From: Xanthomonas sp. F10 | Lineage (GTDB): Bacteria; Pseudomonadota; Gammaproteobacteria; Xanthomonadales; Xanthomonadaceae | Direction: 5' to 3' | Assembly (NCBI RefSeq): GCF_014206815.1 | Contig: NZ_JACHNP010000001.1 | Location: forward strand, 710,456 to 774,455 | DNA length: 64,000 bases | Shown here: positions 48,114-57,571 of the stretch, piece after piece | Numbering within the stretch: position 1 is the stretch's first letter | Layout of the letters: each line of letters starts with the position of its first letter | The notes under the pieces: model-generated | Databases searched by the model: none | The model's input: the letters and a program-made list of their open reading frames with translations, nothing else | Told to the model about the DNA's origin: nothing | Translations under genes and position numbers: made by a program

Positions 48114-49394
48114 ATGCTGAGTGCGCCGGCCATGCCGCTGCGTGAGCAGCGCCGCAACCTGCTGATCGAGCTGGTGCTGCTGTTCGCCATCGGCTACAAC
48201 TTCGTGCTGGCGGTGATCAACGCCAAGGTGTTCCGGGTCAGCCCGGCGATGACCTATGCAGTGGAACTGGCGGTCTACGCCGCCTGCTTCCTGCTCGGCC
48301 TGCGCGCGCTGGACCGCAAGCGCATGGCGATGGTGTTCACCGGGATCGCCTTGCTGGCGCTGCTGATGCTGGTGCGCCTGTTCATGGCCTGGTCGCTGGA
48401 TCCGAAGTTCTTCCGCGATGCCTTGATTCCGTTCGCCTTCCTGTTGCTCGGCGCGGCCTATACCGGCTCGTTGCCGCGCATGTTCGTGCGCATGGCGCTG
48501 CTGGTGTCGCTGGTGGCGGTGTTCGAACTGGCCCTGCCCAAGGTCTACGGCGACGTGGTCAACCCCAAGAGCTATTTCGTCAATGCGCGCGGCGCCAGCG
48601 CGTCGAGCTTCTGGAACCAGGACAGCAATCTGTTCGTCAGCGCGACACGCCCGGGCGCACGCAACTTCCTGCCGTCGTCGAACCTGCCACGCGCCTCCTC
48701 GGTGTTCATCGAGCCGGTGACGATGGGCAACTTCATCATCTTCTTCACCGCCATCCTGCTGACCTTCTGGCGCTGGATGCGGCCGTGGGCGATCGTCGCG
48801 TCGGTGGCGATGATCGGCTTCCTGATCGTGGCCTCGGACGGACGCCTGGCCGCCGGCACCTGCGTGATGATGGCGCTGCTGAGCCCGTTGCTGTTGCGCA
48901 TGGACCAGCGCCTGGGCTTTTTGATCTTCTTCGCGGTGATGGGCGGTGCGTGGCTGCTGGTGTGGGCCTCGGGCATCCAGAGCTACGAGGACACCACGCT
49001 GGGGCGGGTGTTCTTCACCGTCGATTCGATCCGCAGGATGAGCGCCGATGCGTGGATGGGGCTGGACATGGACCAGCCGTACCGCTACTTCGACAGCGGC
49101 ATCGCCTACTTCATCTCCTCGCAGTCGGTGTTGCTGGTGCTGGCGTTCCTGCTGGCCTATTCGTTCGCGATGCTGATGCGCACCATCGAAGGGCAGTTGT
49201 TCAAGAACCTGCTGATCTTTGCGTTCTCGCTGAGCCTGCTGGTCTCCAACGGCTACTTCTCGATCAAGACCGCGGCGCTGTGGTGGTTCGTGTGCGGTTG
49301 CCTGTGGCAGATGACACCGCGCCTGCGCGATGCGCCGGCGCTGCCCGCGGCACCGACGGCGCCGGCCGCACGCATGCCGGCGGTGCCGGCATGA
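48114..49394 (+). CDS. gumE: xanthan polymerase GumE (Wzy-type)
   Basis: GumE, 426 residues, ATG at 48114 behind GCGAGGT. About 12 membrane helices, with periplasmic loops including ATRPGARNFLPSSNLPRASS and IASDGRLAAG-like sequence (IVASDGRLAAGTCVMM), both conserved in GumE. It polymerises the lipid-linked pentasaccharide units on the periplasmic side. The C-terminal tail is Ala/Pro-rich and cytoplasmic. Its stop overlaps the acetyltransferase start by 4 bases, beginning a run of five genes joined by ATGA overlaps. Confidence 0.94.
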   Translation: MLSAPAMPLREQRRNLLIELVLLFAIGYNFVLAVINAKVFRVSPAMTYAVELAVYAACFLLGLRALDRKRMAMVFTGIALLALLMLVRLFMAWSLDPKFFRDALIPFAFLLLGAAYTGSLPRMFVRMALLVSLVAVFELALPKVYGDVVNPKSYFVNARGASASSFWNQDSNLFVSATRPGARNFLPSSNLPRASSVFIEPVTMGNFIIFFTAILLTFWRWMRPWAIVASVAMIGFLIVASDGRLAAGTCVMMALLSPLLLRMDQRLGFLIFFAVMGGAWLLVWASGIQSYEDTTLGRVFFTVDSIRRMSADAWMGLDMDQPYRYFDSGIAYFISSQSVLLVLAFLLAYSFAMLMRTIEGQLFKNLLIFAFSLSLLVSNGYFSIKTAALWWFVCGCLWQMTPRLRDAPALPAAPTAPAARMPAVPA

Positions 49395-50488
49395 GCGCGC
49401 CCGCCACGGCTGTTTCCGCGTCCGTGCCGGCGCAGGCGCGCAGCGCACGCACGGGGGCGCCGCGCGATGCACGCATCGATGCGGCCAAGGCGCTGGCGAT
49501 CCTGCTGGTGGTGTTCGGCCATGCCAAGGGCATTCCGCATGCCTACGTGATCCTCGCCTACAGCTTCCACGTGCCGATGTTCTTCCTGTTGTCGGGCTGG
49601 GTCGGCGAGGCCTTCGGCAATCGCCCACTGACACTGGCCACGGTCGGCAAGCTGGCGCGCAGCCTGCTGCTGCCTTACGTGGCGTTCTTCTTCGTCGCCT
49701 ACGCGTACTGGATGCTGACCCGGCATATCGGCAGCAAGGCGCAACTGTGGGGCGACCGACCCTGGTGGGAGCCGCTGCTGGGCCTGGTCAGCGGCATCGG
49801 CCCCAAGCTCTACGTCATGCCGGCGCTGTGGTTCCTGCCGGCGCTGTTCGTGACCACGCTGGCGTACCTGGCCCTGCGCCGGACGCTGTCGGTGCCGGCC
49901 CTGGCCGGGCTGTCGCTGCCGCTGGCCTGGGGCTGGGCCTGCTGGTTTCCGGGGCAGGACATGCGCCTGCCGTTCTCGCTGGACGTGTTGCCGGTGGCGC
50001 TGTGCTTCTTCGCGATCGGCGCGCTGGCGGCGACGCGGGCGTACTGGTGGCCGGCGCGGCCGGGCGGCAATGCGCTGGCGGCGGTGCTGCTGGGTGCGGC
50101 CTGGTTCGCGATCGCCTGGCACAACGGCCGCGTCGACGTGAACATGCTCAAGTTCGGCGATTCCCCGCTGGGCTTCCTCGCCGCCAGCCTGCTCGGCAGC
50201 GCCATGGCACTGTGCGTCGCCGGGCTGGTGCAGCACTGGGCCTGGCTGCAGTGGATCGGACGCAACACCTTGCTGATTCTGTGCACGCACACCTTGCTGT
50301 TCTCGGTGATGGCCGGCGTGGCCGCCCGCACCGGCCTGGTCCGCGGCGATGCCTGGGGACCGGCCTGGGCGGTGTCGGTGAGCGTGCTGGCGGTGCTGGC
50401 CAGCGTCCCGATACGCGCGGTGCTGGTGCGGATCGCGCCGTGGATGATCGGTGTGCGCCGCAGCGCGGCCGCAGGAGCGACGGCATGA
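49391..50488 (+). CDS. gumF: xanthan acetyltransferase GumF (only one present)
   Basis: A membrane acyltransferase (acyltransferase-3 family), 365 residues. The conserved start of the family is visible: RDARIDAAKALAILLVVFGH, then FHVPMFFLLSGW. About ten helices follow. It should transfer acetyl groups to mannose of the xanthan side chain from the periplasmic side. X. campestris has two such genes, gumF (internal mannose) and gumG (external mannose); here only one lies between gumE and gumH. Position and length favour gumF, but sequence alone does not exclude gumG specificity. Confidence 0.83.
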   Translation: MSAPATAVSASVPAQARSARTGAPRDARIDAAKALAILLVVFGHAKGIPHAYVILAYSFHVPMFFLLSGWVGEAFGNRPLTLATVGKLARSLLLPYVAFFFVAYAYWMLTRHIGSKAQLWGDRPWWEPLLGLVSGIGPKLYVMPALWFLPALFVTTLAYLALRRTLSVPALAGLSLPLAWGWACWFPGQDMRLPFSLDVLPVALCFFAIGALAATRAYWWPARPGGNALAAVLLGAAWFAIAWHNGRVDVNMLKFGDSPLGFLAASLLGSAMALCVAGLVQHWAWLQWIGRNTLLILCTHTLLFSVMAGVAARTGLVRGDAWGPAWAVSVSVLAVLASVPIRAVLVRIAPWMIGVRRSAAAGATA

Positions 50489-51618
50489 AGGTGGTGCATG
50501 TGGTGCGCCAGTTCCATCCATCGGTGGGCGGCATGGAGGAGGTGGTGCTGAATATCGCGCGTCGCCATCTGCAGCAGGGCCAGGACCAGGTCGAGGTGGT
50601 GAGCCTGGAGCGGGTGTTCACCGATCCGCAGCAGCGCCTGGCTCCGCGCGACACGCACCAGGGCGTGCCGATCGTGCGCTTGCCGTATCGCGGCTCCTCG
50701 CGCTATCCGCTGGCGCCGTCGGTGCTGGCGGCGGTGCGCGGCGCCGATCTGCTGCACGTGCACGGCATCGATTTCTTCTACGACTTCCTGGCCCTGACCC
50801 GGCCGCTGCACCGTGTGCCGATGATCGTGTCCACCCATGGCGGTTTCTTCCACACCACCTACGCCTCGCGCCTGAAGATGCTCTGGTTCAAGACCCTCAC
50901 CCGCGCCTCGGCGCTCGCCTACGCACGGGTGGTGGCGACCAGCGAGAACGATGGCCGGCTGTTCTCGCAGGTGGTCGCGCCGCAGCGGCTGCGGGTGATC
51001 GAGAACGGGGTGGACGTGGACAAGTTCGCCGGGCAGGGCAGCGCCACGCCCGGGCGCACGCTGATCTACTTCGGGCGCTGGTCCGTCAACAAGGGCCTGC
51101 TGGAGACCCTGGATTTGGTACGCGTGCTGGCCGCGCAGGACCCGGCCTGGCAACTCATTGTGGCCGGGCGCGAATACGACTTCAGCGTGGCCGACCTGCA
51201 GCAGGCGATCGCCGAGCGCGGCCTGCAGCAGCGGGTACGCCTGCAGGTGGCGCCGACCCAGGCGCAACTGGCGCAGTTGCTCGGCAGTGCGCAGTACTTC
51301 GTGTGCCTGTCGCGGCACGAGGGCTTCGGCCTGGCCGCGGTGGAAGCGATGAGTGCCGGGCTGCTGCCGATTCTCAGCGACATCCCGCCGTTCGCGCGCC
51401 TGCACCGCGAGTCGGGGCAGGGCGTGCTGGTCGACCCGGTCGACCCGCAGGCGGCCGCGGCCACGGTGCGCGCCTTTGCCGCCGGCACCGACGCGGATTT
51501 CGCCGCGCAGCGCGACGCGGCGATGGCCTATGCGCATCGCTACGACTGGGACCGCGTGGTCGGCGCCTATCTGGACGAGTACGACTTGGCGCTGGCCGGC
51601 GCGGGGGGCGGCCGATGA
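50485..51618 (+). CDS. gumH: GDP-mannose alpha-1,3-mannosyltransferase GumH
   Basis: GumH, 377 residues, GT4 family, adds the internal alpha-mannose to lipid-linked cellobiose. The N-terminus VHVVRQFHPSVGGMEEVVLN is the typical donor-fold start. The GT4 EX7E motif is intact in SRHEGFGLAAVE near residue 280. No membrane segment; it works at the inner face of the inner membrane. ATG overlaps the upstream stop (ATGA), and a GCAGGAG ribosome binding site precedes it. Confidence 0.96.
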   Translation: MKVVHVVRQFHPSVGGMEEVVLNIARRHLQQGQDQVEVVSLERVFTDPQQRLAPRDTHQGVPIVRLPYRGSSRYPLAPSVLAAVRGADLLHVHGIDFFYDFLALTRPLHRVPMIVSTHGGFFHTTYASRLKMLWFKTLTRASALAYARVVATSENDGRLFSQVVAPQRLRVIENGVDVDKFAGQGSATPGRTLIYFGRWSVNKGLLETLDLVRVLAAQDPAWQLIVAGREYDFSVADLQQAIAERGLQQRVRLQVAPTQAQLAQLLGSAQYFVCLSRHEGFGLAAVEAMSAGLLPILSDIPPFARLHRESGQGVLVDPVDPQAAAATVRAFAAGTDADFAAQRDAAMAYAHRYDWDRVVGAYLDEYDLALAGAGGGR

Positions 51619-52664
51619 GCGGCGAGCGCCAGCGCCACGGCGCGGTGCAGCAGGCCGCGTCGACAGTCACCGTGCTGCTGTCCACCGAGCGCCCGACCGC
51701 GACCACCAATCCCTACCTCACCCAGCTCTACGCGGCGCTGCCGCCGCAGGTGCAACTGCGCTTCTTCTCCATGCGCGCGGCGCTGCTGTCGCGCTACGAC
51801 GTGCTGCACCTGCATTGGCCGGAGTACCTGCTGCGGCATCGCACCGCGCTCGGCACGCTGGCCAAGCAGGTCTGCATCGCCCTGTTGCTGTTGCGCCTGC
51901 GCCTGGCCGGGGTGCCGCTGGTGCGCACCCTGCACAACGTGGCGCCGCACGAGGACAAGGGCTGGCGCGAACGCCTGCTGCTGCGCTGGATCGACCGCCA
52001 GACCGCGCGCTGGATCCGCATCAACGCGACCACGCCCGCGCGCGCGCCGGCCACCGACACCATCCTGCACGGCCACTACCGCGACTGGTACGCGCCGCTG
52101 CCGCAACCGCCGCGCGTGCCCGGGCGCCTGCTGCATTTCGGGCTGTTGCGCCCGTACAAGGGCGTGGAGACGCTGATCGCGACCCTGCAGGCGCTGCCCG
52201 ATCCGCAGCTCAGCCTGCGCATCGCCGGCAATCCGATCGACGCGCAGATCCGCGGCGTGGTCGAGCGCGCCTGTGCCGAGGATCCGCGTATCAGCGCACG
52301 GCTGCAGTATGTGGAGGACGCGGTGCTGGCGCAGGAGATCGGCGAGGCCGAACTGGTGGTGCTGCCGTACCGGCAGATGCACAACTCCGGCACCCTGCTG
52401 CTGGCGCTGTCGCTGGCGCGTCCGGTGCTGGCGCCGTGGAGCGAGGCCAATGCCGCCATCGCCGACGAAGTCGGCGCGCAGTGGGTGCAGCTGTACCGCG
52501 GCGAGCTGGATGCGGCGCAACTGGCGCAGGCCCTGGCGCAGGCGCAGCAGTTGCCGGCCGATGCCGTGCCGGATCTGTCGCGGCGCGACTGGAACGGCAT
52601 CGGCCTGCAACACTACCGCAGCTATCTGCAGGCCCTGACCGCAGGCGGCGGGGAGGGCGCATGA
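51615..52664 (+). CDS. gumI: GDP-mannose beta-mannosyltransferase GumI
   Basis: GumI, 349 residues, the same length as in X. campestris, GT94 family. It adds the terminal beta-mannose to the side chain, completing the pentasaccharide. Family marks include PTATTNPYLTQLYAALP, VLHLHWPEYLLR, RTLHNVAPHEDKGW and PYRQMHNSGTLLLALSLARP. Monotopic, without clear helices. Linked by 4-base overlaps to gumH and gumJ. Confidence 0.95.
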   Translation: MSGERQRHGAVQQAASTVTVLLSTERPTATTNPYLTQLYAALPPQVQLRFFSMRAALLSRYDVLHLHWPEYLLRHRTALGTLAKQVCIALLLLRLRLAGVPLVRTLHNVAPHEDKGWRERLLLRWIDRQTARWIRINATTPARAPATDTILHGHYRDWYAPLPQPPRVPGRLLHFGLLRPYKGVETLIATLQALPDPQLSLRIAGNPIDAQIRGVVERACAEDPRISARLQYVEDAVLAQEIGEAELVVLPYRQMHNSGTLLLALSLARPVLAPWSEANAAIADEVGAQWVQLYRGELDAAQLAQALAQAQQLPADAVPDLSRRDWNGIGLQHYRSYLQALTAGGGEGA

Positions 52665-54163
52665 GCAGCGCCGAGACCCCGCGGCCAGCGGCGCCGCAAC
52701 CCGGGCTGGGCGCGCGCGCGGCCGGCGGTGCGGCGGTGACCATGGCCGGGCAACTGGCCAAGATGGTGGTGCAGTTCGGCGGCATCGTGCTGCTGGCGCG
52801 GCTGCTGACGCCCTACGACTATGGCCTGATGGCGATGGTGACGGCGATCGTCGGCATGGCCGAGATCCTGCGCGACTTCGGCCTGTCCTCGGCGGCGATC
52901 CAGGCCAAGCACGTCAGCCGCGAGCAGCGCGACAACCTGTTCTGGATCAACAGCGGCATCGGCCTGCTGTTGGCGATCGTGGTGTTCCTGTCTTCGTCGT
53001 GGATCGCGCACTTCTACCGCGAGCCGGCCTTGCTCGGCATTTCCCAGGCGCTGGCGGTGACCTTCCTGCTCAACGGCATGACCACGCAGTACCGCGCACA
53101 CCTCAGCCGCGGGCTGCGTTTCGGCCAGGTCTCGCTGAGCGACGTCGGCGCGCAGGTGCTGGGCCTGCTGGCCGGCGTCGGCGTGGCCCTGGCCGGTTAC
53201 GGTTACTGGGCGCTGGTCTGGCAACAGGTGGTGCAGGCGCTGGTCAACCTGCTGATCGCCGGCGCCTGCGCGCGCTGGCTGCCGCGCGGCTACCGGCGCG
53301 ACGCGCCGATGCGCACCTTCCTGAGCTTCGGCTGGAACCTGATGGCGGCGCAGTTGCTCGGCTACGCCAGCCGCAATGTCGGCCAGGTGATCATCGGCCA
53401 TCGCATCGGCGCCGAAGCGCTGGGCCTGTACAACCGCGCGTTCCAGCTGCTGATGATGCCGCTGAACCAGATCAACGCACCGGCCACCTCGGTGGCGCTG
53501 CCCGTGCTGTCGCAGTTGCAGGACGACCCGCCGCGCTTCGGCAACTTCCTGCTGCACGGGCAGACGGTGATGGTGCACCTGATCGTGGCGCTGTTTTCCT
53601 TCGCCTGCGCGCTGGCGATGCCGCTGATCGTGCTGGTGCTGGGCGAACAGTGGCGGCCGGCCGTGCCGCTGTTCCAGGTGCTGACCCTCGGCGGCATCTT
53701 CCAGACCGCGTCCTACGCCACCTACTGGGTGTTCCTGGCGCTGGGCCTGATGCGCCAGCAGCTGGTGTATTCGGTGGTGGGGCGGGTGATGCTGATCGCC
53801 TGCATCTTCGCCGGCTCGCTGTGGGGCGTGATGGGCGTGACCGTGGGCTATACGTTGGGCCTGCTGGTGATGTGGCCGCTGTCGGTGATCTGGATCGCGC
53901 GCATCGCGCCGCAGATTCCCGCCTGGGAGCTGTTCAACAACGCCTTGCGCGCGGTGCTCGGCTACGGCGTCTGCGGCGTTGTCGCCTATTTCGCCGCGCA
54001 GTACTGGGGCGGTGCGTCGTTGTGGCTGCAGCTGATCGTCGGCGCGGCGGCGATGGCGCTGTCCTGCCTGCTGGTGTTCGCGCTGTGGCCGGCGTTCCGC
54101 CGCGACGTGCTGGCGATCCTGCAGATGCGCACGCTGCTGCGCCAGGCACGGAGCAAGCGATGA
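52661..54163 (+). CDS. gumJ: xanthan repeat-unit flippase GumJ (Wzx-type)
   Basis: GumJ, 500 residues, a MOP/Wzx-family transporter with about 12-14 membrane helices. The start of the domain reads [35 protein letters not shown], followed by [20 protein letters not shown], typical of the MviN/RfbX branch of GumJ. It turns the finished lipid-linked pentasaccharide to the periplasmic side for GumE. The stop is followed by a 52-base gap before gumK. Confidence 0.95.
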   Translation: MSSAETPRPAAPQPGLGARAAGGAAVTMAGQLAKMVVQFGGIVLLARLLTPYDYGLMAMVTAIVGMAEILRDFGLSSAAIQAKHVSREQRDNLFWINSGIGLLLAIVVFLSSSWIAHFYREPALLGISQALAVTFLLNGMTTQYRAHLSRGLRFGQVSLSDVGAQVLGLLAGVGVALAGYGYWALVWQQVVQALVNLLIAGACARWLPRGYRRDAPMRTFLSFGWNLMAAQLLGYASRNVGQVIIGHRIGAEALGLYNRAFQLLMMPLNQINAPATSVALPVLSQLQDDPPRFGNFLLHGQTVMVHLIVALFSFACALAMPLIVLVLGEQWRPAVPLFQVLTLGGIFQTASYATYWVFLALGLMRQQLVYSVVGRVMLIACIFAGSLWGVMGVTVGYTLGLLVMWPLSVIWIARIAPQIPAWELFNNALRAVLGYGVCGVVAYFAAQYWGGASLWLQLIVGAAAMALSCLLVFALWPAFRRDVLAILQMRTLLRQARSKR

Positions 54164-54215
54164 GCGAGGTGCGCCAGCGTGTTCTTCTTCTTCCATCCCG
54201 CATAGGAGCGACGGC

Positions 54216-55403
54216 ATGAGCGACTCTTCCGCAGCGACGCTGTCCGCGTCTGCGCCGGCCGCGGCCGCCAGCGGCCGTGCACCCTGCTACCTGGTGCTGT
54301 CGGCGCACGATTACCGCACGCCACGCCGCGCCAACATCCACTTCATCGCCGACGAGCTGGCCAAGCGCGGTCCCACGCGCTTCTTCTCGTTGCGCTACAG
54401 CCTGCTGTCGCGACTCAAGGGCGACCTGCGCCTGCCGCTGGACGCCAGCGCCAACCAGGTGGTCCGCCACAACGGCGTGGACTGCTATCTGTGGCGCGCG
54501 CCGCTGCATCCGTTCAACACCCGTCGACGCTGGCTGCGGCCGCTGGAAGACCTGATGTTCAAACTGTATGCGGCCTGGGCGCCGGCCACGCTGATCCGCT
54601 GGATCCGCGAGGCCGACGTGATCGTGTTCGAGAGCGGCATCGCGGTGGCGTTCATCGCGCTGGCGGCGCGGATCAATCCGACCGCGCGCAAGGTGTATCG
54701 CGCCTCCGATGGCTTGAGCACGATCAACGTCGCCGACTACATCGAACGCGAGTTCGACCGCGTGGCGCCGAGCCTGGACGTGATCGCACTGGTGTCGCCG
54801 GCGATGGCCGAGGAGGTCGCCAGCCGCCACAACGTGTACCACGTCGGCCACGGCGTGGACCACGACCTGCACACGCTCGGCGACCCGTCGCCGTACGGCG
54901 AGGGCATCCATGCGGTGGCGGTGGGCTCGATGCTGTTCGATCCCGCGTTCTTCGTCGCCGCCAGCCGCGCCTTCCCGCAGGTCACTTTCCACGTGATCGG
55001 TTCGGGCATGGGCCGCGCGCCGGGCTATGGCGACAACGTGGTGGTGTACGGCGAGATGAAGCACGCCGAGACCATCCGCTACATCAAGCACGCCCGCTTC
55101 GGCATCGCGCCGTACGCGTCCGAGCAGGTGCCGGCCTACCTGGCCGACAGCTCGATGAAGCTGCTGCAGTACGACTTCTTCGGCCTGCCGGCGGTGTGCC
55201 CGAATGCCGTGGTCGGCCGCTATCCGTCGCGCTTCGGCTACACCCCGGGCGACGAGGCGTCCATCGTCGCCGCCATCGGGCAGGCGCTGCAGGCGCCGCA
55301 CGTGCGCCATCGCCAGTGCCTGAGCTGGTCCGACACCACCGACCGGGTCCTGGACCCGGCCGCCTATCCGGAGACACGTCTGTTCGCCGACGGCGCGGTC
55401 TGA
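54216..55403 (+). CDS. gumK: glucuronosyltransferase GumK
   Basis: GumK, 395 residues, GT70 family, transfers glucuronic acid from UDP-GlcA onto the mannose of the lipid-linked trisaccharide. TAGGAG ribosome binding site before the ATG. Conserved stretches include [53 protein letters not shown] and [20 protein letters not shown]. The enzyme is a membrane-associated GT-B fold with a basic, hydrophobic N-lobe surface. The N-terminal 20 residues are a Ser/Ala-rich extension. Confidence 0.95.
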   Translation: MSDSSAATLSASAPAAAASGRAPCYLVLSAHDYRTPRRANIHFIADELAKRGPTRFFSLRYSLLSRLKGDLRLPLDASANQVVRHNGVDCYLWRAPLHPFNTRRRWLRPLEDLMFKLYAAWAPATLIRWIREADVIVFESGIAVAFIALAARINPTARKVYRASDGLSTINVADYIEREFDRVAPSLDVIALVSPAMAEEVASRHNVYHVGHGVDHDLHTLGDPSPYGEGIHAVAVGSMLFDPAFFVAASRAFPQVTFHVIGSGMGRAPGYGDNVVVYGEMKHAETIRYIKHARFGIAPYASEQVPAYLADSSMKLLQYDFFGLPAVCPNAVVGRYPSRFGYTPGDEASIVAAIGQALQAPHVRHRQCLSWSDTTDRVLDPAAYPETRLFADGAV

Positions 55404-55455
55404 GCACACGCCGTCGGCGTGTTCGCCGTACCCCCCGCGCAACCAAGGAGGACCG

Positions 55456-56247
55456 ATGTCCACTCTGCAAAAATGGATCGATTACGAAGAGCGCCGGGCG
55501 CTGTTCTGGTGGAAGCCGAAGAATGGCGAGATCAACGTCGGCGATCATCTTTCCAAGATCATCGTCTCCAACGTGCTCGGCCAGCGCGACCGCACCCTGC
55601 TGGACAAACGCGACAAGCGTCGGCGGCTGATCGCGATCGGCTCGGTGCTGCACTTCGCCCGCGATGGCGACACGGTCTGGGGCAGCGGCGTCAACGGCAA
55701 GATCCCCGCCGAGCGCCACAGCTTCCGCCAGCTCGACGTGCGCGCTGTGCGCGGACCCAAGACCCGCGCCTTCCTGCGCGAGCGCGGCCTGCAGGTGCCG
55801 GAGGTGTACGGCGACCCGGGCCTGCTGATGCCGCTGTTCTTCCCGCGCGAGGCGCTGGCGCCGGCGCCGGCGCGGCGGCCGTTCCTGGTGGTGCCGCATT
55901 TCAACGAACCGGTGGAGAAATACGCCGGCTACAAGGATCATCTGGTGCTGCCGAACCGGCAGCCCGCCACCTTCGTGCGGCAACTGCTCGGCGCCGACTT
56001 GATCGTGTCCAGTTCCCTGCACGGGCTGATCCTGGCCGAAGCCTACGGCGTGCCCTCGGTGTACCTGGACTGGGGCAACGGCGAGGACCGCTTCAAGTAC
56101 GACGATTACTATCACGGCACCGGCCGCAGCCGCTGGCATGCCGGGCACACGGTGGAGGAATGCGTGGCCCTGGGCGGCAACACGGTGTTCGACCTGGCCG
56201 CGGTGCAGCGCGGCCTGCTGGAGAGTTTTCCGCATGACCTCTGGTGA
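55456..56247 (+). CDS. gumL: xanthan ketal pyruvate transferase GumL
   Basis: GumL, 263 residues, polysaccharide pyruvyl transferase family. It puts a 4,6-ketal pyruvate from PEP on the terminal mannose. A perfect AAGGAGGA ribosome binding site precedes the ATG. Family motifs include WWKPKNGEINVGDHLSKIIV, VWGSGVNGKIP, DVRAVRGPKTRAFL, VYGDPGLLMP and the conserved SSSLHGLILAEAYGVPSV. Its end overlaps gumM by 14 bases. Confidence 0.95.
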   Translation: MSTLQKWIDYEERRALFWWKPKNGEINVGDHLSKIIVSNVLGQRDRTLLDKRDKRRRLIAIGSVLHFARDGDTVWGSGVNGKIPAERHSFRQLDVRAVRGPKTRAFLRERGLQVPEVYGDPGLLMPLFFPREALAPAPARRPFLVVPHFNEPVEKYAGYKDHLVLPNRQPATFVRQLLGADLIVSSSLHGLILAEAYGVPSVYLDWGNGEDRFKYDDYYHGTGRSRWHAGHTVEECVALGGNTVFDLAAVQRGLLESFPHDLW

Positions 56248-57025
56248 GCGCGCGCCGGGCGAGGTGCTGGCACTGGGCGGCTATCCGATCCTGCGCAGCA
56301 CCGAAGCCGATTTCGTCGCCAGCTTGCTGCAGGCGCTGGCGCGCGGCGAGCGCCGCCAGGTGTTCTTCGCCAACACCAACTTCGTGGTGCAGTGCCAGGC
56401 CCTGCGCGAGCGTCTGGCCGCGCCGGGCGTGTGCGTCGTCAACGACGGCATCGGCATGGACCTGGGTGCGCTGCTGGTGCACGGCCGCCGCTTCGCCGGC
56501 AATCTCAATGGCACCGACCTGATTCCGGCGCTCTGCCAGCAGAGTCCGCGTCCGCTGCGGTTCTTCCTGCTCGGCGGCCGCCCTGGCGTGGCCGAGGCCG
56601 CGGCGCAGACCTTGCGGCAGACGCTGGGGCAGCAGGTGGTCGGCACCTGCGACGGCTATGCCGAGTTCGCCGCGGCCGGCACGGGCCTGGCCGCACGCAT
56701 CAACGCCAGCGGCGCCGACGTGCTGCTGGTGGCGTTCGGCAATCCGCTGCAGGAGCGCTGGCTGCTGCAGCAGGCGGGGCAGCTGCAGGTGCCTTTGGCA
56801 TTCGGTGTGGGTGCGCTGCTGGACTTCCTGTCCGGCACCGCCAAGCGCGCGCCGGCCTGGGTGCGTCGGCTGCGCCTGGAATGGATCTACCGCCTGCTGC
56901 GCGAGCCGCGGCGCCTGCTCAAGCGCTACAGCTGGGACCTGCTGGTGTTCTTCGCCCTGTGCCTGCGCCACGGCCGGCGCCTGGCTCCTGCGGCGACCGC
57001 ACGCGACTCGCTGCCGTTGGCCTGA
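56234..57025 (+). CDS. gumM: cellobiosyl-lipid glucosyltransferase GumM
   Basis: GumM, 263 residues, GT26 (WecG/TagA/CpsF) family, adds the second glucose to glucose-PP-undecaprenol by a beta-1,4 bond. The ATG lies within gumL, behind GGAGAG. The family pattern is clear: FFANTNFVVQCQALRERL, VVNDGIGMDLGALLVHGRRF, NLNGTDLIPALC, LLVAFGNPLQERWL and VGALLDFLSGTAKRAPAWVR. Membrane-associated through its C-terminal basic helices (RLRLEWIYRLLREPRRLLKR). Confidence 0.95.
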   Translation: MTSGERAPGEVLALGGYPILRSTEADFVASLLQALARGERRQVFFANTNFVVQCQALRERLAAPGVCVVNDGIGMDLGALLVHGRRFAGNLNGTDLIPALCQQSPRPLRFFLLGGRPGVAEAAAQTLRQTLGQQVVGTCDGYAEFAAAGTGLAARINASGADVLLVAFGNPLQERWLLQQAGQLQVPLAFGVGALLDFLSGTAKRAPAWVRRLRLEWIYRLLREPRRLLKRYSWDLLVFFALCLRHGRRLAPAATARDSLPLA

Positions 57026-57100
57026 CCGCGGCCGGCGCCGGCCGCGCGGATTGCAGTGCCTGACATGCGCGCGGCCACACCGCGGGATTAGACTGGGCGC

Positions 57101-57571
57101 ATGTCCAGCGCCGCCGCCTTCCGAATTGCCGCCCTGGTGCGCGACCTGTCGCTGCTGCCGCACCCGGAAGGCGGGCGCTATGCGCGCGTGCATACCTCGG
57201 CCCTGATGGTGCAGCACGAACAGACGCTGCGCCCGGCCTGCACCGCGATCCGCTTCCTGCTGGAGCGCGGCGAGATCAGCCGCTGGCACCGCATCGATGC
57301 CGACGAGACCTGGCAGTGGGAAGAGGGCGGTGCGCTGGAACTGCTCGGCTTCGATCCGCACCACGGCCTGCAGCGCTACCGGCTCGATGCCAGCGAGCGC
57401 GGCGGCATGCCCTCGGTGGTGATTGCGGCCGGCACCTGGCAGGCGGCGCGGCCGCTGGCCGACTATTGCCTGGTGCGCTGCATGGTGGCGCCGGGCTTCC
57501 TGTGGGAGCGCTTCGAGTTGCTGGCCGACAGCGATCCGCTGGCCGCGCATCTGCCCAGACTGGACGGCTAA
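57101..57571 (+). CDS. cupin-fold DUF985 protein
   Basis: A 156-residue cupin_5 (DUF985) protein. Typical family blocks: LLPHPEGGRYARVHTS, AIRFLLERGEISRWHRIDAD, TWQWEEGGALELLGFDP, and VAPGFLWERFELL. The His and Glu of the cupin core are present. Family function is poorly known (sugar-binding or metal-binding cupins, similar in fold to dTDP-sugar epimerases). It sits between gumM and gumN; the TAATG overlap with gumN suggests co-expression. No evidence that it modifies xanthan. Confidence 0.88.
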   Translation: MSSAAAFRIAALVRDLSLLPHPEGGRYARVHTSALMVQHEQTLRPACTAIRFLLERGEISRWHRIDADETWQWEEGGALELLGFDPHHGLQRYRLDASERGGMPSVVIAAGTWQAARPLADYCLVRCMVAPGFLWERFELLADSDPLAAHLPRLDG

